From: CAVPUA01 sp963828015
GTDB taxonomy: Bacteria; Actinomycetota; Actinomycetes; Mycobacteriales; Jatrophihabitantaceae
Direction of reading: 5' to 3'
NCBI GenBank assembly: GCA_963828015.1
Contig: CAWHCD010000004.1
Location: 868,001-932,000, forward strand
DNA: 64,000 nucleotides
Shown here: positions 56,890-64,000 of the stretch, in pieces
Layout: each line of letters starts with the position of its first letter
Position numbering within the stretch: position 1 is the first letter of the stretch
Notes under the pieces: generated by a model
What the model was told of the DNA's origin: nothing
The model's database searches: none
What the model saw: the letters and a program-made list of their open reading frames with translations, nothing else
Program-made: the position numbers and the translations under genes

Positions 56890-57554
56890 GGTAGTGCCGC
56901 TCGTTGATACAGGGCTCGGATCAGGCCGTACCCGAGCAGGCCGCCGAGCAGCTGCATGAGGACGAATGGCCCGACTGAGGCGGGTGCGATGCCCGCGAAG
57001 GTGTTGGACAACATGCGGGCGATGGTCACGGCGGGGTTGGCGAACGAGGTGGAACTGGTGAACCAATACGCGGCCAGCAGGTAGCCGCCGACGGCGAACG
57101 CGACTCGGTCGGCCCGACCGGACCGCAACGTGCCGAAGATGACCACGATCAGCCCAAGCGTGGCCACGACCTCGCCGACCAGGACGCCGCTGCCGTCGCG
57201 GTGATCGGTGGACACGCTCACGGCCGGCAGGTTGAACATCAGGTTCGCCAGTACTGCTCCGATGCCGCCGCCGGTGAGCTGGGCCAGGATCAGCACCGTG
57301 GCGTCGCGGCTCGACACCGCGCCCAGCGCACGCTCGACCAGCGTCACGATCGGATTGAATGCGGCCGACACAGGGCGCAGCGCCAGGATGAGTGCCACCA
57401 GGGCCGCGCCGGTGACGATGCTGTTCACCAACAGCTGCAGCCCGGCGTCGTGCGGGGACAAGCGCACGGCCGCGATGCCGGAGCCGATGACGGCGGCGAC
57501 GAGGAACGCCGTCCCGACGAACTCGGCCAAGGCCCGGCGAGCCAGGTTCGTCAC
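56886..57554 (-). CDS. MIP/aquaporin-family channel, likely arsenite channel
   Basis: 222 residues with six TM helices. The second NPA box is intact (SFANPAVTIARML); the first reads FNPIVTLVE, with Ile in place of Ala. In other Actinobacteria MIP channels are found next to, or fused to, ArsC, and provide a route out for arsenite made inside the cell. No ArsB or Acr3 pump is present here. GTG start overlaps the arsR stop (GTGA). Confidence 0.9.
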   Translation of the reverse strand: MTNLARRALAEFVGTAFLVAAVIGSGIAAVRLSPHDAGLQLLVNSIVTGAALVALILALRPVSAAFNPIVTLVERALGAVSSRDATVLILAQLTGGGIGAVLANLMFNLPAVSVSTDHRDGSGVLVGEVVATLGLIVVIFGTLRSGRADRVAFAVGGYLLAAYWFTSSTSFANPAVTIARMLSNTFAGIAPASVGPFVLMQLLGGLLGYGLIRALYQRAALP

Positions 57555-57910
57555 GCCGTGGGACTACCGATCAGCGCGCCCAGGTTGGCCAGCGCCTCGG
57601 TCCGGGCCCGGTAGTACACCCAGACTCCGCGCTTCTCGCGGTCGAGCAGTCCCGCCTCGTGCAATACCTTCAGATGGTGGCTGATCGTCGGCTGCGAGAG
57701 GTCGAAGGCCGGGTTGAGGTCGCAGATGCACGCTTCGCCGTCCACATGGGAGGCGACGAGCGACATCAACCGCAACCTCACGGGATCGGCCAACGCCTTC
57801 AGCAACGGCGCGATCTGTTCGGCTTGAGCTTGGGAAAGCGGCTCACGGGAGAGCGGCGAGCAGCAGGCGACGGTGTCGACCGGGCTCAGCACGGTCAATG
57901 ACTTCGACAT
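57551..57910 (-). CDS. arsR: ArsR-family metalloregulator
   Basis: 119-residue winged-helix repressor. The DNA-recognition helix is in FDLSQPTISHHLKVLHEAGL. Cysteines are at the N-terminus (VACCSPLS) and in GEACICDL, likely As(III) ligands. First gene of the arsR-MIP-arsC operon, each pair joined by GTGA. A perfect dyad lies directly upstream of the start. Confidence 0.94.
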   Translation of the reverse strand: MSKSLTVLSPVDTVACCSPLSREPLSQAQAEQIAPLLKALADPVRLRLMSLVASHVDGEACICDLNPAFDLSQPTISHHLKVLHEAGLLDREKRGVWVYYRARTEALANLGALIGSPTA

Positions 57911-57912
57911 GC

Positions 57913-57934
57913 GTCAATATTGACAGACATCGAT
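57913..57934. promoter_or_regulatory. Probable ArsR operator
   Basis: The perfect 12-bp palindrome GTCAATATTGAC (57913-57924) lies 2 nt before the arsR start and is followed by a second dyad centred on ATCGAT (57929-57934). It sits between divergent arsR and arsI and could repress both. Confidence 0.65.
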
Positions 57935-57997
57935 ATGTGGTGCAACCTGGTGAGCGACAAAATATAGATGTTCGTCGAAGTCTTGGCGGAGGTATTG

Positions 57998-58471
57998 ATG
58001 TCCCGCGTGCAGCTCGCGCTCAATGTCGACAACCTGGACGAGGCAATTGCCTTTTACAGCAGGCTGTTCAACACCAAGCCCGCCAAGATCAAACCCGGCT
58101 ACGCCAACTTCGCCGTCGCCGAACCACCGCTGAAGTTGGTCCTGATGGAGAACCCGGGACAGGGCGGCCGCCTCAACCACCTCGGCATCGAGGTCGCCGA
58201 CAGCGACACGGTCGATGCCGAGCAGGACCGCCTCGCCCGATCCGGCCTTACCTCGATCGATGAACGGGGGAGCACCTGCTGCTACGCCAAGCAGGACAAG
58301 TTCTGGGTCGAGCCTGCCCCGAGCGGTGAACGCTGGGAGATCTACACCGTCCTCGCTGATTCACCCACGTTTGCCGGTGAGGCCGCGGACAGCACCTGCT
58401 GTCAGAGCGGCCAGCTGTCAGAGCGGCCAGGTTTGATGCTCGGCCTGTTCGGGCCGCGACGGGGCCGATAG
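57998..58471 (+). CDS. ArsI/CadI-family protein, C-As lyase-like
   Basis: VOC-fold protein of 157 residues. Gln5, His61 and Glu114 match the iron-ligand positions I recall from ArsI, and the vicinal Cys94-Cys95 (GSTCCYAKQDKFWVEP) bind trivalent organoarsenicals there. ArsI splits methylarsenite to arsenite; CadI of M. tuberculosis is a metal-induced relative. The ATG at 57998 has ggagg 5 nt upstream. A 16-bp tandem duplication near the end shifts the frame: with one copy the protein would end at CCQSGQV (140 residues). Confidence 0.9.
   Translation: MSRVQLALNVDNLDEAIAFYSRLFNTKPAKIKPGYANFAVAEPPLKLVLMENPGQGGRLNHLGIEVADSDTVDAEQDRLARSGLTSIDERGSTCCYAKQDKFWVEPAPSGERWEIYTVLADSPTFAGEAADSTCCQSGQLSERPGLMLGLFGPRRGR
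58399..58430 (+). repeat. 16-bp tandem duplication in the arsI 3' end
   Basis: CTGTCAGAGCGGCCAG occurs twice in direct succession (58399-58414 and 58415-58430) without mismatches. Because 16 is not a multiple of 3, the second copy moves the reading frame past the ancestral tga at 58434-58436. Confidence 0.9.
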
Positions 58472-58480
58472 GGTTCGGAG
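58469..58480 (+). promoter_or_regulatory. -10 box TAGGGT before the DUF3533-like gene
   Basis: TAGGGT (58469-58474) overlaps the arsI stop and ends 6 nt before the GTG at 58481. The cggag that directly abuts the start codon is too close to act as a ribosome-binding site. Confidence 0.45.
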
Positions 58481-59863
58481 GTGGCCCAGGAGATCAGCCC
58501 CGCTGATGGTCCGAACGGGCCGCCACCGATGCGGGCAGCCCAGCTGTTGCGGGTGCGGGCGGTGTGGATCTCTCCGCTCATCATCACGTCGCTGCTCATC
58601 TTCCTGATCACGTTGATCTACATCGGATCGGTGGTCAACCCGCTCGGTCATCTCAGCGGCCTGCCGGTGCTCGTCGTCAACGAGGACGTCGGTGCTACCG
58701 CCGGCGGCTCATCGGTCCAGCTCGGTGATCAGGTCGTGTCCGGGCTGGAGCATTCCTCGGCGGTGACGAGTCGGCTGTCGCTGAAGACGATGTCGCTGGA
58801 CCAGGCCAAGAAACAGATGAACAAGAACGACGCCTATCTGACCATCGTCATCCCGACCGATTTCACCGCGTCATTGCTGAGGTTGTACGGACTCGCCCCG
58901 CCCGCGTCGACGGCCACCATCCCGCGGATCCAACTGTCGACGAACGTGCGCTCCGGCAGTGTCGGAGTCAGCCTGGCCACGAATGTCGCGCAGCCGGCAC
59001 TCACGGCCATCTCTACCGCCATCGGCCAACAGCTCACCGCGCAGGCCGACGCGGTGTCGCCAGGCGGCAGCTCGACGGGGGCGGCCAACGCCTACCGATC
59101 CAATCCGGTGGCCGTGACCACCGTCCCGTTCCGGCCGCTGCCCTCACATTCAGCCCTGGGCCTGAGCGCCTTCTACATCTCGCTGCTGACGATCATGTGC
59201 GGCTTTCTCGGCGCCGTGCTGGTGAACTCCACCGTCGACTCCGCGCTGGGTTATGCCACCAACGAGGTCGGTCCCAAATGGCAGCAACGCCCCCCGGTGC
59301 ACATCAGTCGCTGGCAGACCTTGCTGTCGAAGTGGCTCATCGCCCTTGGTGTGCTTCCGGTGTTGGTCAGCGTTATGCTCGTGGTCTCGATCGGCATCCT
59401 GCACATGAGCGCGCCCAACATCCCGGTGCTCTGGGTGTTCACCGTGTTCGCGGGCCTTACGGTAGCGATCGGCACCTTGGTGCTCTTCGCCGCGTTGGGC
59501 GCGCTCGGACAGGTCGTCGCCATGCTCGTCTTCATCTATCTGGCCCTGGCCTCCAGCGGGGGGACCATGCCCTTGCAGGCGTTACCCCCGGCCCTGCGAT
59601 TCTCGGCCTACTTCGAGCCGCTGCGGCAGATTCTTGACGGCGTCCGCTCGATTCTCTACTTCGACGCCACCGGAGCGGCCGGGCTCACGCGGGGATTCAT
59701 CATGACCACCATCGGACTGCTCTTCTGGCTCATCGTCGGGGTGGCGGTGACCCGATGGTATGACCGGCGCAAGTTGTACCGGATGCAACCCGAGCTGCTG
59801 GCCTACGTCAACGAGTCCGTTCGTGGTTACGTCGCTCGCCCGGACCAGACGCCAACCACGTGA
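58481..59863 (+). CDS. DUF3533/YhgE-like membrane protein
   Basis: 460 residues. One N-terminal TM (ISPLIITSLLIFLITLIYIG), a large extracytoplasmic domain (about 60-230) with LPVLVVNEDVG, then five or so TMs to the C-terminus. This is the ABC-2-like layout of DUF3533 and YhgE/Pip proteins, linked in some species to drug or peptide export. It is convergent with a TetR gene; whether TetR controls it is unknown. Confidence 0.82.
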   Translation: MAQEISPADGPNGPPPMRAAQLLRVRAVWISPLIITSLLIFLITLIYIGSVVNPLGHLSGLPVLVVNEDVGATAGGSSVQLGDQVVSGLEHSSAVTSRLSLKTMSLDQAKKQMNKNDAYLTIVIPTDFTASLLRLYGLAPPASTATIPRIQLSTNVRSGSVGVSLATNVAQPALTAISTAIGQQLTAQADAVSPGGSSTGAANAYRSNPVAVTTVPFRPLPSHSALGLSAFYISLLTIMCGFLGAVLVNSTVDSALGYATNEVGPKWQQRPPVHISRWQTLLSKWLIALGVLPVLVSVMLVVSIGILHMSAPNIPVLWVFTVFAGLTVAIGTLVLFAALGALGQVVAMLVFIYLALASSGGTMPLQALPPALRFSAYFEPLRQILDGVRSILYFDATGAAGLTRGFIMTTIGLLFWLIVGVAVTRWYDRRKLYRMQPELLAYVNESVRGYVARPDQTPTT

Positions 59864-59874
59864 CGACCGACTGA

Positions 59875-60528
59875 CTACCCGCGCGCGACGGCGGACTGCT
59901 GCATGACGGGTGCCGATCGTGGTTCAACGGCATCGAGCCAGTCTTCGAACGCTTGACGTATCTCGGCGTGCTCGGCGGTCACACCGAGTCGGGTCTCGAA
60001 GCTGAGCAGCTTGGGGATCCCGGCGAGCAGGAAGACCAGCGCGGGCTGGGAGAGTTCGCCCTTGGAGTACCGCAGGAAGGCCGGAGTTTCGCGGATGGCA
60101 TCGATCTGGACCCGCCGCACCCGTTCGGTGACCTTGGCTATCTCGGCCTGAATCGATTTGCGGTGATAGGCGAGCGCCGTGAACTGAACCATGACCGCGG
60201 CGACGGCTTCCTCCTGGCTGAACTCCCAGATCACCCGCAGAGGTTCGCTGCTGCGCTCGGCGAGCGTGGCGACCAGACGATCTACGTGACCGTCGATACG
60301 CCGACGGATCATCGCGAGCAGTAGGTCGTCCAGGGTCGGGAAGTAGTACTGGACCAGGGCCGGTGTCACCCCGGCTCGGGTGGCCACAGCGCGGTAGGTC
60401 ACCGCCGCATAGCCGTCCTCGATCATCAGGAGCTCGGCGGCATCGAGCAGGCCATGACGGGTGGCCGACGTCTCCGCGCCGACGCGGCGCGGCGCCGGTG
60501 CCTTCGTGGACTTCTTCTCCCCGGCCAT
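59875..60528 (-). CDS. TetR/AcrR-family transcriptional regulator
   Basis: 217 residues. N-terminal HTH at about 24-70 with VTYRAVATRAGVTPALVQYY; the C-terminal ligand domain is helical and variable. Divergent from the SDR-led cluster, with a perfect palindrome between them, so it most likely represses that cluster and itself until an unknown ligand binds. Confidence 0.9.
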   Translation of the reverse strand: MAGEKKSTKAPAPRRVGAETSATRHGLLDAAELLMIEDGYAAVTYRAVATRAGVTPALVQYYFPTLDDLLLAMIRRRIDGHVDRLVATLAERSSEPLRVIWEFSQEEAVAAVMVQFTALAYHRKSIQAEIAKVTERVRRVQIDAIRETPAFLRYSKGELSQPALVFLLAGIPKLLSFETRLGVTAEHAEIRQAFEDWLDAVEPRSAPVMQQSAVARG

Positions 60529-60542
60529 TGCCTAAGTCTGCT

Positions 60543-60554
60543 ATACGATCGTAT
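60543..60554. promoter_or_regulatory. Palindromic TetR operator candidate
   Basis: ATACGATCGTAT is a perfect 12-bp palindrome between divergent tetR and SDR genes. It overlaps TATGCT (60552-60557), a plausible -10 box for the rightward cluster, so bound repressor would block transcription. Confidence 0.65.
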
Positions 60555-60611
60555 GCTCTCGCAACGCAGGGCGATCAGCCCCGATGGAACGCCAATCCAG
60601 AAGGGGAATCG

Positions 60612-61484
60612 ATGACGGTCAGCAATGAAGCACGCGTCGCCGTGGTTACTGGCGGCAGCCGGGGGGCTGGGCGCGGAATCGCGATTGCCCTTGGGCAGCA
60701 CGGCTACACCGTGTACGTCACCGGGCGCACGCAGAAGGCGGGCGAGGCGACGCTGGGTGGCACCATCCACGAAACCGTCGGGGCGATCAACGCCGCCGGT
60801 GGGCGCGGCATCGCAGTGCGCGTCGACCACCGCAACGACGACGAGGTGCAGACGTTGTTCGAGCAGGTGCGGGCCGAGTCGGGGCGCCTCGACATCCTCG
60901 TCAACAACGCGGCGCAGGTCCGCGACGAACTGCAGGCCGAGGTGCCCTTCTGGGACAAGCCGCTCTGGGCCAGCACCGACCTGATCGAGGTGGGCATTCG
61001 CAGCAGCCTGGTCGCGAGCTACTACGCCGCGCCACTGTTGATCGAGGGCGACGGTGGCCTGGTGGCGTTCACCTCGGCACCGGGGGCGGTCCACTACCAG
61101 TACGGCGCGGCCTACGGCGCGCACAAGGCGAGCCTGGACAAGTTCGCCGCCGACATGGGCGTGGACTTCGCGCCGTTCGGCGTCGCGGTCGTCTCGATCT
61201 GGATGGGGGCGGTGCTCACGCAGCGCCTGCTCGAGATCATGGAGAACGGTGGTCCCGAGCTGGCCTTCCTGGCCGACATCGGGGAATCCCCCGAGTTCAC
61301 CGGACACATCATCGCCGCGCTGGCCGATGACCCCGACGTTTCCCGGCTCAACGGCCGCACCATCATCGGGGCCGAGGCGGCCCTGGAATACGGAATCACC
61401 GACGTCGACGGCCGGCAGCCCCCGTCATTTCGCGACCTGATGCACGTCGAACCCGCCAACTACCAAGGAAGGCCCCAGCGATGA
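60612..61484 (+). CDS. Short-chain dehydrogenase/reductase, first gene of a catabolic-looking cluster
   Basis: 290 residues, resembling DHRS1-like SDRs. Cofactor site VAVVTGGSRGAGRGIAIALG; NNAAQV; catalytic YGAAYGAHKASLDKFA. The ATG has aagggg upstream, giving the only gene of this cluster with its own ordinary leader. Overlaps the next gene by ATGA. Substrate unknown. Confidence 0.9.
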   Translation: MTVSNEARVAVVTGGSRGAGRGIAIALGQHGYTVYVTGRTQKAGEATLGGTIHETVGAINAAGGRGIAVRVDHRNDDEVQTLFEQVRAESGRLDILVNNAAQVRDELQAEVPFWDKPLWASTDLIEVGIRSSLVASYYAAPLLIEGDGGLVAFTSAPGAVHYQYGAAYGAHKASLDKFAADMGVDFAPFGVAVVSIWMGAVLTQRLLEIMENGGPELAFLADIGESPEFTGHIIAALADDPDVSRLNGRTIIGAEAALEYGITDVDGRQPPSFRDLMHVEPANYQGRPQR

Positions 61485-62062
61485 CCGCCACTACGACGGA
61501 CGAGCAGCTTCAGCAGCTGATCAAGGACGTGCAGTACCTCAAGGATCGGCAGGCCATTCTCGACATCATCAACCAGCAGTCACGCGGCCATGACCGCCAC
61601 GATGCCGCGCTGCAGAACGACTGCTTCTGGGAGGACGGGGTCGACGAGCACGGCCAGTGGATCACGCCCGGCAAGCAGTACGGCGAGTGGGCCAACGAGA
61701 CCCACGCGATGGGCTTCACGGCCCACCTGCACAACCTGACGACGCACACCTGCGAGATCGACGGCGACACCGCCCACTGCGAGAGCTACGTGATGGGCAT
61801 CTTCCAGTCCCGCCACCAGGAGAACACCGCGCAGCTCATGACCGGCCGCTACATCGACCGCCTCGAGAAGCGCAACGGCGAATGGCGGATCGTCGTGCGC
61901 CGCTCGGTCATCGAGGTCGTCATGTCCGGCCCCTCGCACTGGCTGGACAGCCCCATCAGCCTGACCTTCCCCAAGGGCACGTGGGACGAGACCGACCTCT
62001 CCTACACCCGGCCGTTCGAGATCGACTCGCTGTCGGCCTTCTGGGACGGCACGACCCACTAA
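61481..62062 (+). CDS. NTF2-like (SnoaL-type) protein
   Basis: 193 residues. LIKDVQYLKDRQAILDIINQ and the RYIDRLEKRNGEWRIVVRRS block are typical of SnoaL-like NTF2 proteins that serve as dehydratases, isomerases or ring-hydroxylation subunits in catabolic clusters. The exact reaction cannot be inferred. ATGA overlap with the SDR upstream. Confidence 0.85.
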   Translation: MTATTTDEQLQQLIKDVQYLKDRQAILDIINQQSRGHDRHDAALQNDCFWEDGVDEHGQWITPGKQYGEWANETHAMGFTAHLHNLTTHTCEIDGDTAHCESYVMGIFQSRHQENTAQLMTGRYIDRLEKRNGEWRIVVRRSVIEVVMSGPSHWLDSPISLTFPKGTWDETDLSYTRPFEIDSLSAFWDGTTH

Positions 62063-62090
62063 GCCATCTCCCGCGTCCTGGAGGTTGCCC

Positions 62091-62687
62091 GTGACCCAAC
62101 CGCGTATCCCGGCCCAGCCGTCGGCCGACTGGGGACCGGAGGTCTTCGAGGCCCTCGCCGTCCTGCGGCCGGCCGCGGCCTCGGTCCCGCCGCCCGAGGA
62201 TCGCCCGGCCGATGCGCCACGGCGCAGCTCGAACGTCATGGGGATCTTCTCCTGGCATCCGGAGCTGGCCAAGGGCTGGATGCTGTTCAACAACCACCTG
62301 TTCCGCTCGACGCTCTCGGATCGGGTCCGGGAGTTGTTGATCATCCGCATCTCTTGGCTGCGCGGCGCGGAGTACGAGTGGGCCCAGCACGTGAAGACGG
62401 CCAAGGCGGTGGGCGTGAGCGACGCCGAGATTTCTGCGATCTCGACCGGTGCCGGCGATCCGATCTGGGGCGCCGAGGATGCCGCCGTGCTGCGCGCGGT
62501 GGATCAGCTCGGGCAGGAGCGCTATATCGAAGACGTGTTGTGGACCGAGCTGGCCGAACAGTTCGACCGTCGGCAGTTGATGGACCTGGTGTTCACCGTC
62601 GGCGCGTACGACCTGCTGTGCACGGCGACCAACACGTTCGGCCTGGAACTCGACCCCGGACTGGAGGGATTCCCCGATGCCGGCTGA
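62091..62687 (+). CDS. Carboxymuconolactone-decarboxylase-like (AhpD-fold) protein
   Basis: 198 residues. LSDRVRELLIIRISWLRGAE followed by YEWAQHVKTAKAVG shows the CMD fold with the ExxWxxH pattern and no CxxC, unlike peroxidase-type AhpD. GTG start 6 nt after ggagg; an in-frame TTG at 62085 is less likely. Overlaps the following SDR by 11 nt. Confidence 0.88.
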   Translation: MTQPRIPAQPSADWGPEVFEALAVLRPAAASVPPPEDRPADAPRRSSNVMGIFSWHPELAKGWMLFNNHLFRSTLSDRVRELLIIRISWLRGAEYEWAQHVKTAKAVGVSDAEISAISTGAGDPIWGAEDAAVLRAVDQLGQERYIEDVLWTELAEQFDRRQLMDLVFTVGAYDLLCTATNTFGLELDPGLEGFPDAG

Positions 62688-63423
62688 CAAGGTAGCGGTC
62701 GTTACCGGGGCGGCGGCCGGCATCGGTGCTGCCTGCGCCCGCCGGCTCGCCGCTGATGACGTCGCGATCGGTGTGCTCGACCTCGACGCCGAGCGTTGTG
62801 CCGGTACGGTGCAGGCCATCACGGTCGCCGGTGGGCGGGCGGTTGCCCTGGCCGCGGACGTTTCGAACCGGGCCCAGGTGGACAGCGCGCTGGCGCAGCT
62901 GCGCGACACCTTCGGGGCGATCACGATCGCGGTCAACAACGCCGGCGTCGTCGAGTTCACGCCGTTCGCGGAGGTCACCGAGAAGCTGTTCCATTTCGTC
63001 TACCGCGTCAACGTGCTCGGGCCGATCATCGTGACCCAGGAGGTACTGCCGGACATGACGGCGGCCGGCTGGGGGCGCGTCGTGAACATCGCCTCCTCGA
63101 GTGCCCAGACCGGTACGGCCACGCAGGCGGTGTACTCCTCGTCCAAGGGCGCGGTGATCACGCTGACCCGCACGATGGCGCAGGAGCTCGGTCCGCTCGG
63201 CATCACGGTCAACAACATCCCGCCCGGCTCGGTGCTGGGCACGATCATGTCCGAGGCCAACATCTCCAAGGAATCGGTCGCCCGGCTGGAGCAGATGCTG
63301 CCGGTGCGGCGGGTCGGCCGGCCCGAGGACATCGCCAACGCCTGCGCCTGGCTCTGCGATGAGGCCACGGGCTACGTCACCGGGCAGACGCTCGGCGTCA
63401 ACGGCGGGCGCGTCGTCAGTTAG
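62677..63423 (+). CDS. Short-chain dehydrogenase/reductase, FabG-like
   Basis: 248 residues. VAVVTGAAAGIGAACARRLA, NNAGVVEF, the catalytic Ser-Tyr-Lys in IASSSAQTGTATQAVYSSSK and the C-terminal YVTGQTLGVNGG. A classical SDR oxidoreductase, probably oxidising or reducing a hydroxyl or keto group of the cluster's substrate. A perfect hairpin follows. Confidence 0.92.
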   Translation: MPADKVAVVTGAAAGIGAACARRLAADDVAIGVLDLDAERCAGTVQAITVAGGRAVALAADVSNRAQVDSALAQLRDTFGAITIAVNNAGVVEFTPFAEVTEKLFHFVYRVNVLGPIIVTQEVLPDMTAAGWGRVVNIASSSAQTGTATQAVYSSSKGAVITLTRTMAQELGPLGITVNNIPPGSVLGTIMSEANISKESVARLEQMLPVRRVGRPEDIANACAWLCDEATGYVTGQTLGVNGGRVVS

Positions 63424-63428
63424 AAAGG

Positions 63429-63473
63429 CCTGGGGAGAGTTGTGATCGGATACCGACCACAACTCTCCCCAGG
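63429..63473. terminator. Bidirectional hairpin between convergent genes
   Basis: A perfect 16-bp stem CCTGGGGAGAGTTGTG / CACAACTCTCCCCAGG, with a 4-bp inner stem (TCGG/CCGA) after one mismatch, lies between convergent SDR and amidohydrolase genes. Its GGGAGAGT arm matches the tsaD terminator. Confidence 0.8.
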
Positions 63474-63491
63474 TTGGGCGTGCGTGAAGCG

Positions 63492-64000
63492 TCAGACGAG
63501 GACCGGGATCGGCTCCAGCCGCGGCGGGTCGACGGGAGCGAGCTTCTTGGACGCGTCGATGCCGAGGATCTTGGCCAGGTTCAGGCCGAGCATCTTGGCC
63601 TTGTCGTCGTCCGGGACGCCGGCGAACTGCTCGTCGATGACGGCCTGGCTGCCCAGGAACGTGCCCTCGGCGTGCGGGTAGTCACTGCCCCAGTAGATGG
63701 TCTCGACGCCGGTGATGTGGCGCGACTGCACGGCCACGGGGTCATCGGCGAACTGGACCCGGATGTTGCGCTTGACGTACTCGCTCGGCTTGAGCGGGTG
63801 CGGCCAACGCTCGTTGATCTTGAAGATCCGGCCCATCATCTTCTCGTCGTGCAGGTCGCCCTTTCCGTCCCAGAACCCGATCCACCAGTGCGGGTCCATG
63901 CCGGTGCCGATGCGCCAGGACTTGTCCATCATGCCCATGTAGTTGGCCAGCCAGCCGGCGTTGAACTCGATCATGTTGAACATCAGCTCGGGGTACCGCT
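63492..64000 (-). CDS. Amidohydrolase-family protein, 5' end outside the window
   Basis: The frame is open to the window end, so the N-terminal part with the first metal motif is missing. The visible C-terminal part, including TGVETIYWGSDYPHAEGTF, carries the Asp of SDYPH typical of amidohydrolase_2 members (for example aromatic-acid decarboxylases and OHCU-type enzymes). The MFNMIEFNAGWL at 63983 is internal. Convergent with the SDR cluster and likely part of the same pathway. Confidence 0.87.
   Translation of the reverse strand, partial: RYPELMFNMIEFNAGWLANYMGMMDKSWRIGTGMDPHWWIGFWDGKGDLHDEKMMGRIFKINERWPHPLKPSEYVKRNIRVQFADDPVAVQSRHITGVETIYWGSDYPHAEGTFLGSQAVIDEQFAGVPDDDKAKMLGLNLAKILGIDASKKLAPVDPPRLEPIPVLV

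Overview
This window is a GC-rich actinobacterial chromosome segment. It carries the 3' end of the str operon, the complete S10, spc and alpha ribosomal-protein operons, the L13-S9-GlmM operon, and a block whose order (alr, tsaE, tsaB, rimI, tsaD, groES, groEL, a DUF5319-type gene, guaB, guaB3-like, guaA) is what I recall from Mycobacterium. GTG and TTG starts, GTGA/ATGA/TAATG stop-start overlaps and a CIRCE element before groES fit a free-living member of Actinomycetes. I cannot place the genus. All positions and motifs come from reading the sequence by hand; nothing was searched against a database.

Layout. 1-2686: fusA (5' end outside the window) and tuf, closed by a perfect 15-bp hairpin. 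2801-14041: rpsJ to secY in standard order. rplD carries an unusual extra C-terminal domain and rplO is frameshifted near its end. 14121-20456: adk, map, infA, rpmJ, rpsM, rpsK, rpsD, rpoA, rplQ, truA. 20542-23645: three minus-strand genes (pore-like membrane protein, alpha/beta hydrolase, FAD-linked oxidase) separate truA from rplM. 23804-26000: rplM, rpsI, glmM. 26052-33579: a VOC protein, a small membrane protein, a KimA-like potassium transporter with a C-terminal OB-fold, a tiny membrane protein coupled to it, and divergent kdpD-kdpE without kdpFABC.

33619-43556: glmS (frameshifted near its start), a cupin, a ferredoxin-NADP reductase, acpS, nnr, alr, an alpha/beta hydrolase and the tsaE-tsaB-rimI-tsaD tRNA t6A group. 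43769-45775: groES-groEL under CIRCE control. 45843-49590: a minus-strand operon of an ABC ATPase, an FtsX-type permease and a DUF5319-like protein. 49716-54956: guaB, a guaB3-like gene, an SDR and guaA. 55031-56113: a glycan-type methyltransferase. 56110-58471: an arsenic locus (ynfA-like, arsC, aquaporin, arsR, and divergent arsI/cadI). 58481-64000: a DUF3533-like membrane protein, a TetR regulator, and a divergent catabolic-looking cluster (SDR, NTF2-like, carboxymuconolactone-decarboxylase-like, SDR, amidohydrolase cut by the window end).

Most notable points: two +1 frameshifts in genes expected to be essential or nearly so (rplO, glmS); the extra L4 domain; a possible potassium-homeostasis module joining KdpDE to a KimA-like transporter; a 16-bp tandem duplication that rewrites the end of arsI; and at least ten genes with a TANNNT -10 box ending 6-8 nt before the start codon, suggesting widespread leaderless mRNAs. 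No tRNA, rRNA, CRISPR array, insertion sequence or phage gene was seen. No stretch over 300 bases lacks a gene; the largest gaps are 15608-15837 and 43557-43768, and both hold regulatory sites.
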